From Ricinus communis (lineage: Eukaryota > Streptophyta > Magnoliopsida > Malpighiales > Euphorbiaceae), in the NCBI RefSeq assembly GCF_019578655.1, contig NC_063257.1, positions 4,960,001 through 5,024,000 of the forward strand: a stretch of DNA of 64,000 nt, given 5' to 3'. The notes beneath the pieces were generated by a model. It had not been told where the DNA came from, ran no database searches, and saw nothing but the letters and a program-made list of their open reading frames with translations. Made by a program: the position numbers and the translations under genes. Shown here piece after piece: positions 1 to 12,457 of the stretch. Each line of letters starts with the position of its first letter. Position 1 is the stretch's first letter.

Positions 1-1208
1 TAGATTGTTTTAATGTTCTCTAATTGTTGCAATGCAGAGAGATGTATAGCTGGCATGCTTTCTGTGTTCAGAGTCCTGAAAGTTTGTGGTTGTAGTTCAT
101 GAGTTCCCTCCCCTTCTGGCACTGTCCCTCAAAATGTTAAACATATGCACATGGAGCTTGTACATTCTTCTTAGAAGTGACAAGTCATAAACAAGTTCAA
201 TAACTAATCCTTCCCAGTTACTCTTATTAGAATTGCAAATTGAAGAAAAGGATTAGGAAACAGGAAGCAGTTAGTTTATTATTAAGATTCCTAACTAATA
301 ATAACTATCCTAGGTGTGAATGTAGATAAAATGGGAAAATGTCAATATATGTAGTTGCTAAGCACAAGTTGAATACCCCTCTTTCAATTTTTTATTTTGA
401 ACAGAAACCCTATCAACTGCCAGGTAGAATAGCAAACCTCCTTATATTATGTAAGTTTGGCTCTGGTGTATTCACTTTGATGATACACTTGGCTAATGTC
501 ACCAGCTAGCTCTTACAGGTAGTCTGGAAATGACAGAAAACATGAGGAAAGAAAGGTGGGGAGTGAAAGGGTAAGGGGAAAAGAGTTTCCCCTGTTCGGA
601 AATCCAAGGGAATGAACAAAAACCAGTGACCTAATCACTTAGGACTCATAAAATTGTTTCTCACCAATTTGGGGAGAAATGAGAGGAAAGCTGCCGACGG
701 CCATAATTAGTTTCTACAAAAATCTGTGATTTACCAAATGTTGCCTTTTTCCAGTGTAACCTGTTCAGCGATATATTCTCCATTTCAATATTTCTTCACT
801 ATCCTTCCCCCTTCCCTTTCACCTCTTTCCAAACAAGCAGGGGGAAAGGAAATTTCTTTTCCCCATTTACTTAGTGTAACCTGTTCAGCAATATAATTGT
901 CATTTCAATATTTCTTCACTATCCTTCCCCCTTCCCTTTCACCTCTTCCCAAACAAGCAGGGGGAAAGGAATTCTCTTTTCCGCATTTACCGTTCCCCCC
1001 AACAATACACTTTTCCCTAACCAATTGTTAAGTTTTGCTGAATCACTAAAATCTGATAACTGGGATATAAAAGCAGGTGTCATGCTTTGCGTTTCTCATA
1101 ACTGTGGTTCTCTTGTTTGTTTTCCCATCTATCTTCTTTCGACTAGTTTTTCCAGCTATCATTTTTTTTTCTTATATTTGTTATTTGAATAATAACTCTA
1201 CCATCCAG
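1..1208 (+). other. Intron sequence of the SABRE-type gene (5' end outside window)
   Basis: I see no coding exon here. The stretch ends in a pyrimidine-rich tract and an AG acceptor at 1207-1208, immediately before the first recognisable SABRE exon, so it is read as the tail of an intron that starts before the window. It contains a 120 bp tandem duplication at 753-992. A missed upstream exon cannot be excluded. Confidence 0.6.
753..992. repeat. 120 bp tandem duplication in SABRE intron
   Basis: Two adjacent copies, 753-872 and 873-992, are offset by exactly 120 bases and differ at only a few positions. Each copy contains a pyrimidine-rich block followed by a purine-rich block (CAAGCAGGGGGAAAGGA), so each could form a weak hairpin. 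The high identity suggests a fairly recent local duplication. Confidence 0.9.
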
Positions 1209-4200
1209 GTTCAAGGACTGAAGAGAGAGCTTGTAAATGTAAAAAAGTCTAGGAAGGCAGCATCTGCATCATTAAGGATGGCTCTGCAGAAAGCCGCCCA
1301 GTTACGACTGATGGAGAAGGAAAAGAATAAAAGCCCATCTTATGCCATGCGCATATCTTTGCAAATTTATAAAGTTGTTTGGAGCATGCTTGTAGATGGC
1401 AAATCTTTTGCAGAGGCTGAGATAAATGACATGGTGAGTATCCTAATATGATATAAAATGTTTTCTTCACAATTTCCTGTTTTCTTCTAAATCAGAGGAA
1501 ATGCCAGAGAATTGTTGCTCTTAATATTTTCTTGTATATAGCTGTAGCTTATGATTTAAGTTCTGATGTAAAATGAAGTATGGTTATCTTGTCTGATAGG
1601 ATGTAATAAAATGGAATAGAATGTAATTTACTTTTCTATTTCTATGAGTTATAAGATATGAAAGAAAATGATACGACGGAAGACAACTCTTATTTCCACA
1701 TTTAGTATAGTAAGCTGGAGTGGGGGTGGGGATGGTTGTGATGGCAGCAATAATGTTGAGGTGGTGGAGGCACTATAGGGACAGCAGCAGAAAAAATAAG
1801 TAATATAGCAATATGATTGTGATTACATGGAACTTTTTGGCCTTGTGCATTACATCACTTGAGCAATGGTGATTCAATAATGTAATGGGTATGACTGAAC
1901 AAAATTGTAAGCCATGTAAATGTATTCTTAATTACATTTTAGTTTTGATAAGCTCCTACAAAGCATAGCATCAGTTTCTCCTAAGAATATATATTTAAAA
2001 ATATAAAAATAATAATTAAAAAGAATCAGCTTAAATTAGGGATATGTCTAAATATGCTAGTGCCATAACATGGTTCAACTACTTTTTCGGTCTTCAAAGA
2101 GATGAATGTTAAGGTCTTATTTGTATGTATTCTTTCATTCTCAGAGCTTTGATTTTGACCGTGATTACAAGGATGTCGGTGTTGCTCTCTTTACCACAAA
2201 ATACTTTGTTGTGAGGAACTGCCTACCTAATGCCAAGTCTGATATGGTTCTGTCAGCATGGAATCCTCCACCAGATTGGGGAAAGTGAGTATCTTCTATC
2301 TGTTTAAAGTACAATGAACTCTACTTCTCGAGGATGGATATGAGATATTGCAGTGGCATTGCAGTTCTAGTTGCCGTCTAGTAGCTTGTTCAAAAGGAGC
2401 AGGGGGCTGCTGTTCGGATACTCTTAATTTGCTCTCTGACATATCAATTACCTTTAAGTTTTTTGTACTTTGACCTTAAAGAAGGGTTGCACTCTTTTTA
2501 TGGATGCAGAAAAGTCATGCTCCGTGTAGATGCAAAGCAAGGAGTTCCGAGGGACGGAAATTCTCGTATTGAACTTTTCCAGGTAACTTAGTTTCGTTTT
2601 CCCTCTATTTCTGTTTTTATTATTTTTTGACTTCTTGCAATGAGCATCGATGAAAACAAGACGGGGGGGATAAACTATGTGCATGCATTTTCCAATCTGT
2701 TAACTGTCATAGGGGACACTGATAAAACAGGAAGAAAAAGGGGACACTGAGAATGGAAGTACAAAGTCTGTTTCCCATCTTGATAATCTGTCATTTCATT
2801 ACATATCCATCATGCACTTGTTTCGGAATAAGGCTTTTTTGGGTGATTCCAAGGACAATGAGAGAGTTGCTCATTTACCGTCATTTTAGAGCTATTTCAG
2901 TAGAAGAAGACATTTGGAACTCCCCTCTCACCTGTTTCCTTTGGAGGTGAAAGGAGAATTATAACACTTCGTAAGGGTAGAATTATTTCTATGTGGGAAT
3001 TTCCTGTGTTTTTTTATCTCTCTGGATAGGCAAAACCTGGGACAAAAATTTTACTTTTCTGTGTTCATTGTGCAAAATACATTAATAAGTAATATTTTTG
3101 GCTTATTTATACCTTCACTGTATAAACCTAAGGGAGTTAGTGCCCTTCTTCATCACTTAGTTCACTAACATCTAATTGATTAGTCGACATATGTTTAGGT
3201 CTCTTTTTCTCTGATGGGCAGTGCAGTTATGTCCATAATAAGCAGAAAATCTATCCAAGGGCTCATTCATGATATAAGAGGGTACTTAGTTTCAAGTTGA
3301 ATGTGACACATCTCACATGGGAATCGGAGGAGTGTTATCTCAAGAGAAGAAACCCATTGCTTTGCAATGTGGAAATGGAAGAGAATATAGAAGGGCTGAA
3401 AGAATGGATGACTGTTAGTGTAAGATATGATACAATGGGAAGAGTCAAAAAGATCTTGTTTGCACTATGGATTCTTACAATTCTCATGTCATTGCATAAT
3501 GCATTTCGTCCCTGGATATGATTAGGAGTAAATGCAACCTACTGTGGGGTTTCTTATTCAAATCAAGTATGCCTGTCTCATGATTGCTCAAGATAACCTC
3601 TTCCTTTTACTGCAGGTAGAGATTTATCCCCTAAAGATTCATTTGACAGAGACAATGTACAGGATGATGTGGGAATATTTCTTCCCAGAAGAAGAGCAGG
3701 ATTCACAAAGGCGTCAGGTTAGCTACTGTATATAATCTAACCTCAATTGAGCAGAATATTATAATGTAATAACCTAGTATATATTTATAATTGTAATATA
3801 GTTATAGATGATTATAATAATTTACGATAAATAGAACTAAACTTTTTAAATTGTAGGCAGACACCTTTCTTGTATCCTACTCTGGATTAGTGATCAAACC
3901 ATTCAATGCAAATAGGCCAAAGTATTCTTAGAAAAAAAGAAAAAGGTAGTTTTATCAAGACAATTACTCTAGTGTTTTACTTTGTGAGATCAGGAAGTTT
4001 GGAAAGTTTCTACAACTGCTGGAGCAAGACGTGTAAAGAAGGGTCCATCGATCCATGAGGCTTCTTCATCATATGGCCACTCAACAAAAGAGTCTGATGT
4101 CACATCCAAACTAATTGCTGGTTCAGGCCCAGAGTTAAGAAGAACATCTTCTTTTGACAGAACATGGGAAGAGTCTCTTGCAGAATCTGTTGCGACTGAA

Positions 4201-6115
4201 CTTGTCTTGCAGGCTCATTCATCCAGTCTTTCTTCTTCAAAAGGTGACCCATTTGGTTCAAATGAACAGTTAGATGAGTCCACTAAAATTAAACCAAAAG
4301 AGTCCAAGCCTGTAAAGTCCGGTCGGTCATCTCATGAAGACAAAAAAATTGGAAAGTTAACTGAAGAGAAGAGATCTCGACCTCGAAAGGTTATGGAGTT
4401 TAACAATATTAAGATCAGTCAGGTGGGAATTGTTTTCTGTGAACTGATAATCTATTCTTTTGAAATGAAATCATTTTCTTAATGTAGCTAAGATTTTATG
4501 TTTTATCTGATGCAGGTAGAGCTACAGATTACTTATGAAAGCTCGAGATTTAATCTGCATGAGCTTAAGTTGCTGATGGATACATTTCACCGTGTTGAGT
4601 TCACTGGGACTTGGAGGAGGCTTTTCTCACGAGTGAAGAAGCATGTTGTTTGGGGAACCTTGAAGTCTGTGACAGGAATGCAGGTAAGAATCTTTCTTGA
4701 GATGCCATCTCACTTATAATTGCATTCATCTTTATAATTGAATTTGATTAAATTCTAGGGAAAAAATATAAAAAAGGTAGCCTGTAGTTTTATATTTTGA
4801 CAACTTTATGTCTTTTTATTTTAGACAAAAAAAAATATGTAGTTATAAATTGTGACAATTTATTATTTTATCAATAAAAAGTTCCAATCCGCAAGGATTT
4901 AGCCGGATTTACTCCGATCCACCATCATTATCACAAGATTAATGTAACTGAAGACAGTGTTAGTTATGATCATACTTCATCAACCTCGCTTCAAATTTAT
5001 ATATCTACATATATGTAAGTAGCCTATGAATCTGCTATTCATCAAGACCTGTGATATTTTTTCCACTTTTTTCATTTTTGCTATTAGTACTTGTTGACTC
5101 AAGTCTAAAGTCCAATATACTGCAGCTTTAGTGGATGACTTTCTAATTTCTACTGTTGGAACATAGAGCCCATTCTTTTCAATGCCCTCCACTCCCTTGT
5201 AATGTTGTTTTGGTATAATGGGTTGTTTACTTCCCTTGAAGAGGTGATAAAACAATAGAAAAGTATATCAATTACTTTTAAAGCAGTGAGCACATCAAAA
5301 TTGTTTCTTGGAATTCTGCATCAAACTGTGGAGCAATCATAACCTTACCTCTTCCCAAGATGACAACTACCTTAATATGCTCTATCAATGTGCAGGGCAA
5401 AAAATTCAAAGACAAAGCACATAGTCAACGTGAATCTAATGATTCTGGTGTCCCTGATATCGATCTGAATTTCAGTGATAATGATGGTCAGGCTGGGAAA
5501 TCTGATCAATATCCAAACTGGCTTAAGCGCCCAAGTGATGGAGCAGGTGATGGATTTGTAACTTCCATAAGGGGACTATTCAATACGCAACGCCGGAAGG
5601 CCAAGGCGTTTGTACTGCGGACTATGAGGGGTGAAGCAGAGAATGATTTTCATGGTGAGTGGAGTGAAAGTGATGCAGAGTTCTCTCCCTTTGCTAGGCA
5701 GCTCACGATAACAAAAGCAAAAAGACTAATCAAGCGGCACACAAAGAAATTACGCTCAAGAGGACAGAAAGGTTTGTCAGATTTTCCTTTATGTACTCTT
5801 GATGACGTACTTCTTTACATAGTTTGATTTTTGTGGTACCATTATTCAAAACTCTTATGGTGTATATCATGATATATTGCACATCAATCATATGGGCAAT
5901 TTAGTTCCTCTAGTTCCTTATTTGAATTTGAAATGATATGAAACTCACTTGTTCTGTGTTCAGGTGCATCCTCACAGCAAAAGGAATCGCTTCCATCATC
6001 CCCAAGGGAAACTACTCCATTTGAACAGTATGAAAGTGATTCTTCTAGTGAATCTTCTCCATATGAGGATTTTCATGAGCAACTTGAATTGCAATCACTT
6101 AAAGGAGACTTTTGA
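1209..6115 (+). CDS. SAB: SABRE/KINKY POLLEN-type giant protein, C-terminal part (partial)
   Basis: C-terminal 554 residues of a SABRE-family protein. The family is related to the bridge-like lipid transfer (VPS13-like) proteins and in Arabidopsis controls cell expansion and pollen tube and root hair growth. Exons: 1209-1433, 2145-2284, 2510-2582, 3616-3717, 3994-4422, 4516-4683, 5396-5771, 5964-6115; all junctions are GT-AG and phases agree to the TGA at 6113-6115. Recognisable blocks include QKAAQLRLMEKEKNKSPSYA near the start, YRMMWEYFFPEEEQDSQRRQ, LFNTQRRKAKAFVLRTMRGE and the acidic tail ESDSSSESSPYEDFHE, all typical of the conserved SABRE C terminus. A Ser/Lys-rich variable linker lies in exon 5. 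The first part of the gene is outside the window, so the start is not seen. SAB rather than its paralogue KIP is favoured by linkage to the BCHB-type gene. No break is visible. Confidence 0.93.
4775..4938. mobile_element. Single arm related to the fold-back MITE at 43387
   Basis: This stretch, inside the intron between SABRE exons 6 and 7, matches the left arm of the element at 43387-43914 in order: a TTTTGACAACTTTA block, an AGACAAAAAAA block, ATTGTGACAA, then GCAAGGATTTAGCC and TTTACTCCGATCCACCATCA (43387 copy: GCAAGAATTTAACC, TTTACTCCGATCAACCATCA). No opposite arm follows, so it looks like a truncated, older copy. Confidence 0.65.
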
Positions 6116-7161
6116 AGGACTTCTGGGGAGCATGCTGACATGTTCTATAATGGTTCCCTGGTCGATCAGGAAATGTAATGCAATTTGCTTCTCAACCACC
6201 TCCTTTGCCAGAAACTTGGACGCTTCAAAAATTGCCAAGTTAATCAGGTTAAAGGACAGCCTGAAATAGATGCAAACCATGCATCACATTTGTAGGGTGG
6301 TAGGCTATGAATAATTGGATCAAGGCATGTGTATGCTTTCGAGAGTTAACCGTGATGAATCTACATTGTCCACTTCATAGGCCCCTTGCTCATAAGGCCT
6401 TCTGGAAGACTAGCTTCCGCCACGGTCATGTATAGTTTTGTAGCCCTATTCCGATTCTTAAGTAGATATATGATATACGAGCTACGGAAGTCCGGCACAT
6501 TTGTATAAAAGAGAGAGAAGGAATTGTAAATATTTGAACATAATGGGAAATAAAGGAATACATGAATTCATCTTTAGATTCCTGAAAGATGATGTTTTGG
6601 AATGCTTCAGGAAGATTGGTGTAGTTGTGCTGTGACAATCACCTATTTGTATCTATGGGAAGGGGCTACAGATCATACTTTAAACGAGATGGCTCCGCAT
6701 GTAGTTCCCGCCACGTTTAATTAATAAGAGCAAAGTTTTTCATGATTTATAAGCAAGCTCCTAACGCCAGGATTTGATAGGAACGATATTCAAGTTTTTT
6801 TTATTCTTTTACCAGTCAGATGCAGTTTGTTTTTGTTTTCAATACTATATGCTGTGCAGTATGTGTATACCCGACAAATATTCTTTATTGTACAACTTTA
6901 ATCAGTCTCATTTCTATGAAATACCACCAATAGCAAAAGAAAATTTCTTTCTTTATATTTTTTTATGATCATTTCCATTGATACAAGGAAAAAAGAAAAG
7001 GTCTGGTACAAGTTTGACAAAATATATAAAAGTTTTCGATTTTTACTCGAAAAGTGCAATTAATTATGTATTACTTACTTTGTCTCACTTAAATATTTTC
7101 ATTGTTGGCTATCTAAATATGGACAGCTTAGGCAAGGCAAGCAGATCTATAGCGATTTAAG
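6116..7161 (+). other. SABRE 3' UTR and spacer up to the MULE
   Basis: No credible coding sequence. The first several hundred bases are presumably the 3' untranslated region; AATAAA-like and TTAATAAG motifs occur near 6550 and 6720, but the cleavage site cannot be fixed. The stretch ends with GATTTA, which also follows the far end of the MULE and is its probable target duplication. Confidence 0.5.
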
Positions 7162-7328
7162 GGGGTTAAATGCCTTGCTGGTACCAAACCTTGGTCACTT
7201 ATATCCAATTGGTATTAAATTTTTAATTTATTTTTTTTTGTACCACTCCTATTATTTTTGTTTCTTCCGCCAGTACCAATGAGGAATTCGGCACTTATTT
7301 ACTGATGTGGCTGCCGGATTTATAAAAT
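7162..7328 (+). repeat. MULE left terminal inverted repeat
   Basis: Begins GGGGTTAAATGCC and runs to the block TGCCGGATTTATA. It aligns to the reverse complement of 12256-12448 but lacks about 40 bases that the right end has near its TATCCAATTGGTATTAAA block. Confidence 0.88.
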
Positions 7329-7961
7329 ACCACAGACCTATTGCCATATATGTTGCTGACTCCTTCATTTTATCCTAGTCAGCAATTAACTAATTACCTT
7401 TAATTTGAGCTAAAAAATTGAGAGACATTCATCCTCTAAGCTAACCTAATAGTAACCGTTGGTACCAAACCTCAAAATCAACGTAAACCGCTCGACTTCC
7501 ACCTCCATTGTCAACACTCTCTGAATTTCTCGTTTCTTGTCTCTGACCTTCTGCTTCGTACCTGCACATTGCGACATTGTGGAACAATGACACTCGACTG
7601 GCGAGTAAAGGAGAAAGTCGATGACCTACCACTATACTATAACTACAAGCGCGCCGCTAGTTATTCTGTGGTTATTGAAAGCTATTTTGCATCTTTCAAT
7701 GCGTAATGCATATGCTGCATTTCTTTGGAAGTTAACAATACAGGGGGCTAGGTTTTTTCTAATTCCTTTTTATTAACACTGCTTGTGTGTAGTTGTTTCA
7801 TATTTGTTTAATTAATTTATTTTCCAGTGCCTAATTCCGACTACTTCAGTTGTATTGGCAATGATTATGCGGTTGATGGTAGAGGTCAACCTAAGCTATG
7901 AGATATAGGAGCTGTAGATTTTTGTAGTTTAGATAAGATCTCTAAGATAAAAATAGATTCA

Positions 7962-10351
7962 ATGGCTAGAGAGCTAGGAATGAATCCTGAAACAAAGCTT
8001 ATTATGTGGAAGGATCCTATAAAGAGTATGAGTGATGGGTTGAGAAGCCTTGAAACTGATAGGGATGCTTTAGAAATGGCAATGGCTGTGGAGGGTTCTA
8101 AACTAATGCATATATTTAGTAGGGGTAAGTTTGAAGCTGAGGAAGAAGATGAGGCAGAAGTTGGGGAAGAAGCTGGGGATGAGGCTGTAAAAAATATGGA
8201 TGATGACAGCTGTAAGGATAGCAAGAATAGTGATGCAGATTCAGAGGACAGTGAGTTTGTGGACTCTGATTATGACCTGAGGGATGAAGATGTTGATGAT
8301 AATGCCATGTTTGATGAGTTTGTTGATAAGGAGCTTGAGAGGGACAGACCATCTGGTTTTAGAAGTGCTAGGCAGCCTGTTGAGGAGTTGTCTGAAGAAA
8401 TAGATGCCACAGTATATGGTCTATCAGATGAGTTGTTGTCATGCTCCTCATCTGAAGGCAATGATGTAGATTCAAGGAAGTAGAGATGGCCTGTGTTTAA
8501 TAAGGAGACTGACATGGCAAATCTCAGTTTCAAGATTGGAATGCTCTTCAGTTCCTTCAAACAATTCAATGATGTTGTTAAGAGCTCATCGATCAAAAGT
8601 AGAAACCCGGTTATATTTAGGCCAAATACAAGGCAGAAATGCAAGGCTAAATGTAAGAAAAAATGTCAGTTTTTCATTTGGGCTTACATGCTGAACTCAG
8701 ACAAACAAACAGTGCAGATCAAGTCAGCCAATTTCACTCACAACTGTTCAAGAGAGGCATACAATAGGCATGTTAATGCCAATTGGATAGCTCAACATTA
8801 TGTTGAAAGGTTCAGAGCTGATTCCAGTTGGGCAATTCAAGGGATCATACAAGCTATAAAAGAAGCTTGTGGTGTTGAAGTGTCCAGACCGAAAGCATGG
8901 AGAGCAAGAAATGCTGCTTTGAGATTTATCAATAGTGATGAGACATAACAGCTTTATAGCCTTCATGATTACAAGCTAGAACTCTTGAGAAGTAATTCAG
9001 AAAGCACAATAGTTTTTTGTTTGAATGAAGGTGTTTTTAACAGTACGTATGTGTGCTTTGCTTCATTGAGGGAATGATTTAAGTTTTGTAGGCCTTTCAT
9101 ATCTTTGGATGGGTGTTAGCTGAAAAGAGTATTTGGAGGACAGCTTCTCACAGCTGTTGGTTTATATACAAATGACTGCATCTATCTAGTGGCATTGGTG
9201 CGTTGTGCAAAAAGAAAACAAGGAGAACTGGAAATGGTTTTTGGAGCTGCTGGCTGAAGATTTGGGAATAACAAACAGTTATCATTAGGTGTTTATGACT
9301 GACAGGCAGAAGGTAAATACTCTTCACAATTTCCTTTTCTATTCCTTCATATATTTTAGCATAATGGTATTAATTGTGTGTTGTTCTTTTGGAATAGGGT
9401 CTTATTCCTGACATTGAAGAACTATTCCCTAATTCTAAATATGGGTTTTGTGTTAGATATGTGCATAATAATTTTTTTAAAAAAATTAATAGTCTAGGGT
9501 TAAAAGAATTTGTGTGGGGTGCTGCTAGGGCAAGTTATGTTCAGATATTTCAAAGGATAATGGAAAAGCTTACATCAGCATCACATCAAGGACATAACTA
9601 CATGAATAGCATCCCTTCATCACTGGTCTAGATCTCATTTTAAGACTGATGCTAAGTGTGACATGTTATTAAATAACTTATGTGAGTGTTTTAACAATTT
9701 TATCTTAGATGCTAGAAGCAAGGGTGTGATAGCTATGAATGAGGTTATAAGAACAAAATTAATAAAGATGATACATAAGAACAGGGATGCTATGAAAAGA
9801 GTGGCATCTGCTTACTGCCCTAAGATCTTGAAAAAACTAAAAAAGTCCAAAGAATTTTACTGGATGTTTACAACAGAGTGGTCTGGAGGTGAGAGATTTC
9901 AAGTGATTGGCCCAGGGGGACAGTTTGTAGTTGACAAACAATAAATGATATGCACATGTAGGAGGTGGGATCTAACTGGAACACCTTGTTGTCATGTTGT
10001 ATGTGCAATTTGGTATAACAAGAGAACCTTGAATTTTATATACATGACTTCTACAAGGTTGAAACATACCTAAAATGCTATAGCCATTTGATTAATCCAA
10101 CCACCAGTAAAGAATTTTGGCACAAGGCAACTGCCCCACCAGTCTTACCCCCCAAACCAATCGAACCTAGAAAAGGCAGACCTGCTAGAATGAGAAGGTT
10201 AGAGGAAGAAAAGATGGAGGGTCTGATAAGAAATGGCAAGGTCACCAAGAAGGGTTCTGTGATAACATGCACAGTTTGTGGTGCTAAGGGCCACAACAAG
10301 AGGTTTCATAATGCTGGTGCTTCTACAAGGCAACAGAGAGGGAAAAACTGA
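7962..10351 (+). pseudogene. MuDR/MULE transposase pseudogene
   Basis: Would cut and paste the surrounding element. An acidic N-terminal region (7962-8480) ends at a TAG (8481-8483). It is followed by the MuDR DNA-binding domain, which contains SFKIGMLFSSFKQFNDVV and a CKAKCKKKCQF stretch (8493-8945), and then a TAA at 8946. The DDE region is damaged: the first acidic motif FISLDGC is followed directly by a TAG at 9117-9119, and the frame shifts near 9075. The second motif VFMTDRQK precedes an apparent 85 bp intron (9313-9397) and resumes as GLIPDIEELFP. The helix with the third acidic residue is NNLCECFNNFIL at 9669. A SWIM finger CTCRRWDLTGTPCCH lies near 9950 and a zinc knuckle CTVCGAKGHNKRFH near 10270, its last Cys replaced by His. 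Several independent lesions make function very unlikely. Confidence 0.9.
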
Positions 10352-10400
10352 CTGTAAGTATGTCATTCCTCTCATTTACTTCTGCCTCCACTTATATTCA

Positions 10401-10467
10401 GTTGGTACCAAACATTGGTCACTTATATCCAAATAGTACATCCAATTGGTATTAACCCTTCAATTTC
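10401..10467 (+). repeat. Internal copy of MULE terminal sequence
   Basis: The sequence TTGGTACCAAACATTGGTCA and the following ACTTATATCC and TCCAATTGGTATTAA blocks match the left terminal repeat (7182 onward) in the same orientation, although this site is 3.2 kb inside the element. A shorter echo, TTGGTACCAAACCTC, occurs at 7459. It may be the edge of a nested or rearranged related element. Confidence 0.75.
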
Positions 10468-10483
10468 TTTCTTTCTTATATAG

Positions 10484-11174
10484 GTGATGAGGAAGACAAA
10501 AAAAACAGCAAAAGAAAAAAAGGAATCAAATGCTGAAAATAGTGCACATAATGTGTTTGAAACACATGAAGATGACCAACCTGATCATGTAGCTCCTACA
10601 GGCACAACTCCTTTAGGGACAACTTCAACATTTGATAATTTGTCACCACTAATACCATTGTCACGAGTAAGTAATATGTCACCTCTAATATTTATTCAGT
10701 AATGTCAATTGTATGCTAACTTAAGACTTTATTATACAGTTATTCAATGTAACACCATCAGCGAAAGAAGCATAAAAACCTGCAGTTCAGCTTGGCATAC
10801 CAGCTCATTTAGTAGATTGTGATGATTATGCTTCATAATGGAAAGCACATTTACACTCTACTACATCACCTTCAAAAGCTACCAGCAAGAAGAGTAAAAG
10901 CATTAATGATTTGGCGAGTGAGCTGCCACCAGATCTGGGCATTGGAAGACTTTCACAAACACAGAAAGAAGGAACTGAAGCTAAGGGAAAAAAGACTTTC
11001 AAACCCCCAGGGTTGTTGAGCAAAGATGTTGGGGCTGAAGGAGTTAGCACAATAACAAAACAAGACAAAAGAAAACAAAAGATTGATGGAAGTGTTTCAA
11101 CAAAGAAGAGAGCTTGGGTGCCTCCAGAAAATGCAAAGAACAAAGGAATTAGAATTGGAAACTCTAAAAAATAA
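10484..11174 (+). pseudogene. Second coding block of the MULE (tail of transposase or accessory ORF)
   Basis: Two fragments, 10484-10702 and 10911-11174, encode Lys/Glu/Ser/Thr-rich, low-complexity protein (for example KGKKTFKPPGLLSK and TKKRAWVPPENAKNKGIRIG) without a domain I recognise. Composition and position, just after the zinc knuckle, fit the disordered C-terminal tail of plant MULE transposases. The fragments lie in different frames with stops between, so this is probably a broken or spliced extension of the transposase. Confidence 0.55.
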
Positions 11175-12255
11175 TATTTATTTTGGTTGTTGTGTTGTTA
11201 ATATGTTAATATATGTGTGGACCTAACATGTGGTCCTTTGACAGAATTTCCACATCTATGTTTTTTGTAATGGCTTTTGACAGCCTTGGGTGTAGGGTTC
11301 ATGTGGACAGAATTTCTACATCCATTCACTTTTTGTTTAAAAATTTCATTATTTAAAATAATCAACAGCCTCACTTATTTATTAAATTGTCACTCAATTT
11401 GTCTATTGCAATGGTTGCTCTATATGACATGTCTGTGCATATTTAGCATAACAGTAACATTCAAATGAAGCAATAGTAATCAACTACTATAAAAACTAAA
11501 TACTCATTTATCATTTCATTCATTCATCATTAAATTACATAAATAACAGTAGTTGTAAATACTACTGTATCCAAAGTACATCTTTAAGTTAAGCTAACAA
11601 AAGTATATCTTTTAAATAACAATCCTAGTCACACCATAACAACCAAGTTTAGACAGGTCCATTATGCACTTCATGCTCCTTATTTCTTCTTTCATTTTCT
11701 GCAACTTTGAATGTAGCAAACTAATCTATTCTTGTACTCATTCAGCAGCTCAGTTGTAAGGTTAGATTCACCACTGACCATACTTAAGTTAATAAAATGA
11801 CAAATAAAGCACATGTACAAGAAGAAACCTTCATTACAACTAAAAACATATCAATGTAAGCTAAGACAGCATCCCCAAAACTTACTATAAGAGAGCATAA
11901 CCAAATTTGCGCCTGGATTTCCTTTCTGTTCGAGAGACGAAGCTTCACTTTCAGTTATTTTTGGCAAAGTTTCACTTGCCATTCCACATGCGCATATAGA
12001 TCAGTGGCTCAACTCCAAACTAAACACACTTTCAGTTGTTTTTTGCTCCATTATTCGATAAGATAAAGAACAAGGAAGCTACAAAATCAATTATTAGAGA
12101 AAGTAAATCGATCAAAATAATAAAAACTAGATTTCATAAATTGGGAATTTTCCTGATTTATGATTATTTATTTAGGGTTGAGATATTGTTAATTACTAAC
12201 TTGGATAACTGTTTGTTGAGTCGGCAACAGATGTGGCAAATGGTGTGTTATCCTT

Positions 12256-12448
12256 CATAAATTCGGCAGTCACATCAGCAAATAAGTGTTGGATTCCTTA
12301 TTGGTACTGGCGGAAGAAACAAAAATAATAGGAGTAGTACCAAAAAGAAATAAATTGAAGATTTTGTATCAATTTGATAAAAGTGTGAAAGTTTAATACC
12401 AATTGGATAAAAGTGTAAAAGTTTGGTACTATCGAGGCATTTAATCCT
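12256..12448 (-). repeat. MULE right terminal inverted repeat
   Basis: Reverse complement of the left terminal repeat, ending GGCATTTAATCCT at 12448. It contains a near-duplicate inner unit (GATAAAAGTGTGAAAGTTT and GATAAAAGTGTAAAAGTTT about 34 bases apart) that accounts for its extra length. Confidence 0.88.
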
Positions 12449-12457
12449 GATTTAGGA

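Larger units (their letters stand above)
7162..12448 (+). mobile_element. Mutator-like element (MULE), autonomous type but defective
   Basis: A 5.3 kb DNA transposon. Its ends are long inverted repeats: 7162-7328 is the reverse complement, with gaps, of 12256-12448, sharing blocks such as TTTTTGTTTCTTCCGCCAGT and TCCAATTGGTATTAAA and the terminal TTAAATGCC. The flanks GATTTAAGG (7154-7162) and GATTTAGGA (12449-12457) look like a decayed 9 bp target duplication, the size expected for Mutator. Inside lies a broken MuDR-type transposase (7962-10351) and a second low-complexity ORF block (10484-11174). The remaining 1 kb (11180-12250) shows no recognisable gene. Stops, a frameshift and TIR divergence indicate an old, immobile copy that could at most be mobilised in trans. 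Confidence 0.9.

Noticed and set aside
540..720. Possible inverted partner of the 753-992 repeat, forming a MITE
   Set aside because: Only short purine-rich blocks match in reverse; the similarity is not continuous enough.
7886..8644. Minus-strand Ser-rich open frames
   Set aside because: Antisense of the acidic, GA-rich N-terminal part of the MULE transposase; the low-complexity composition explains the openness.
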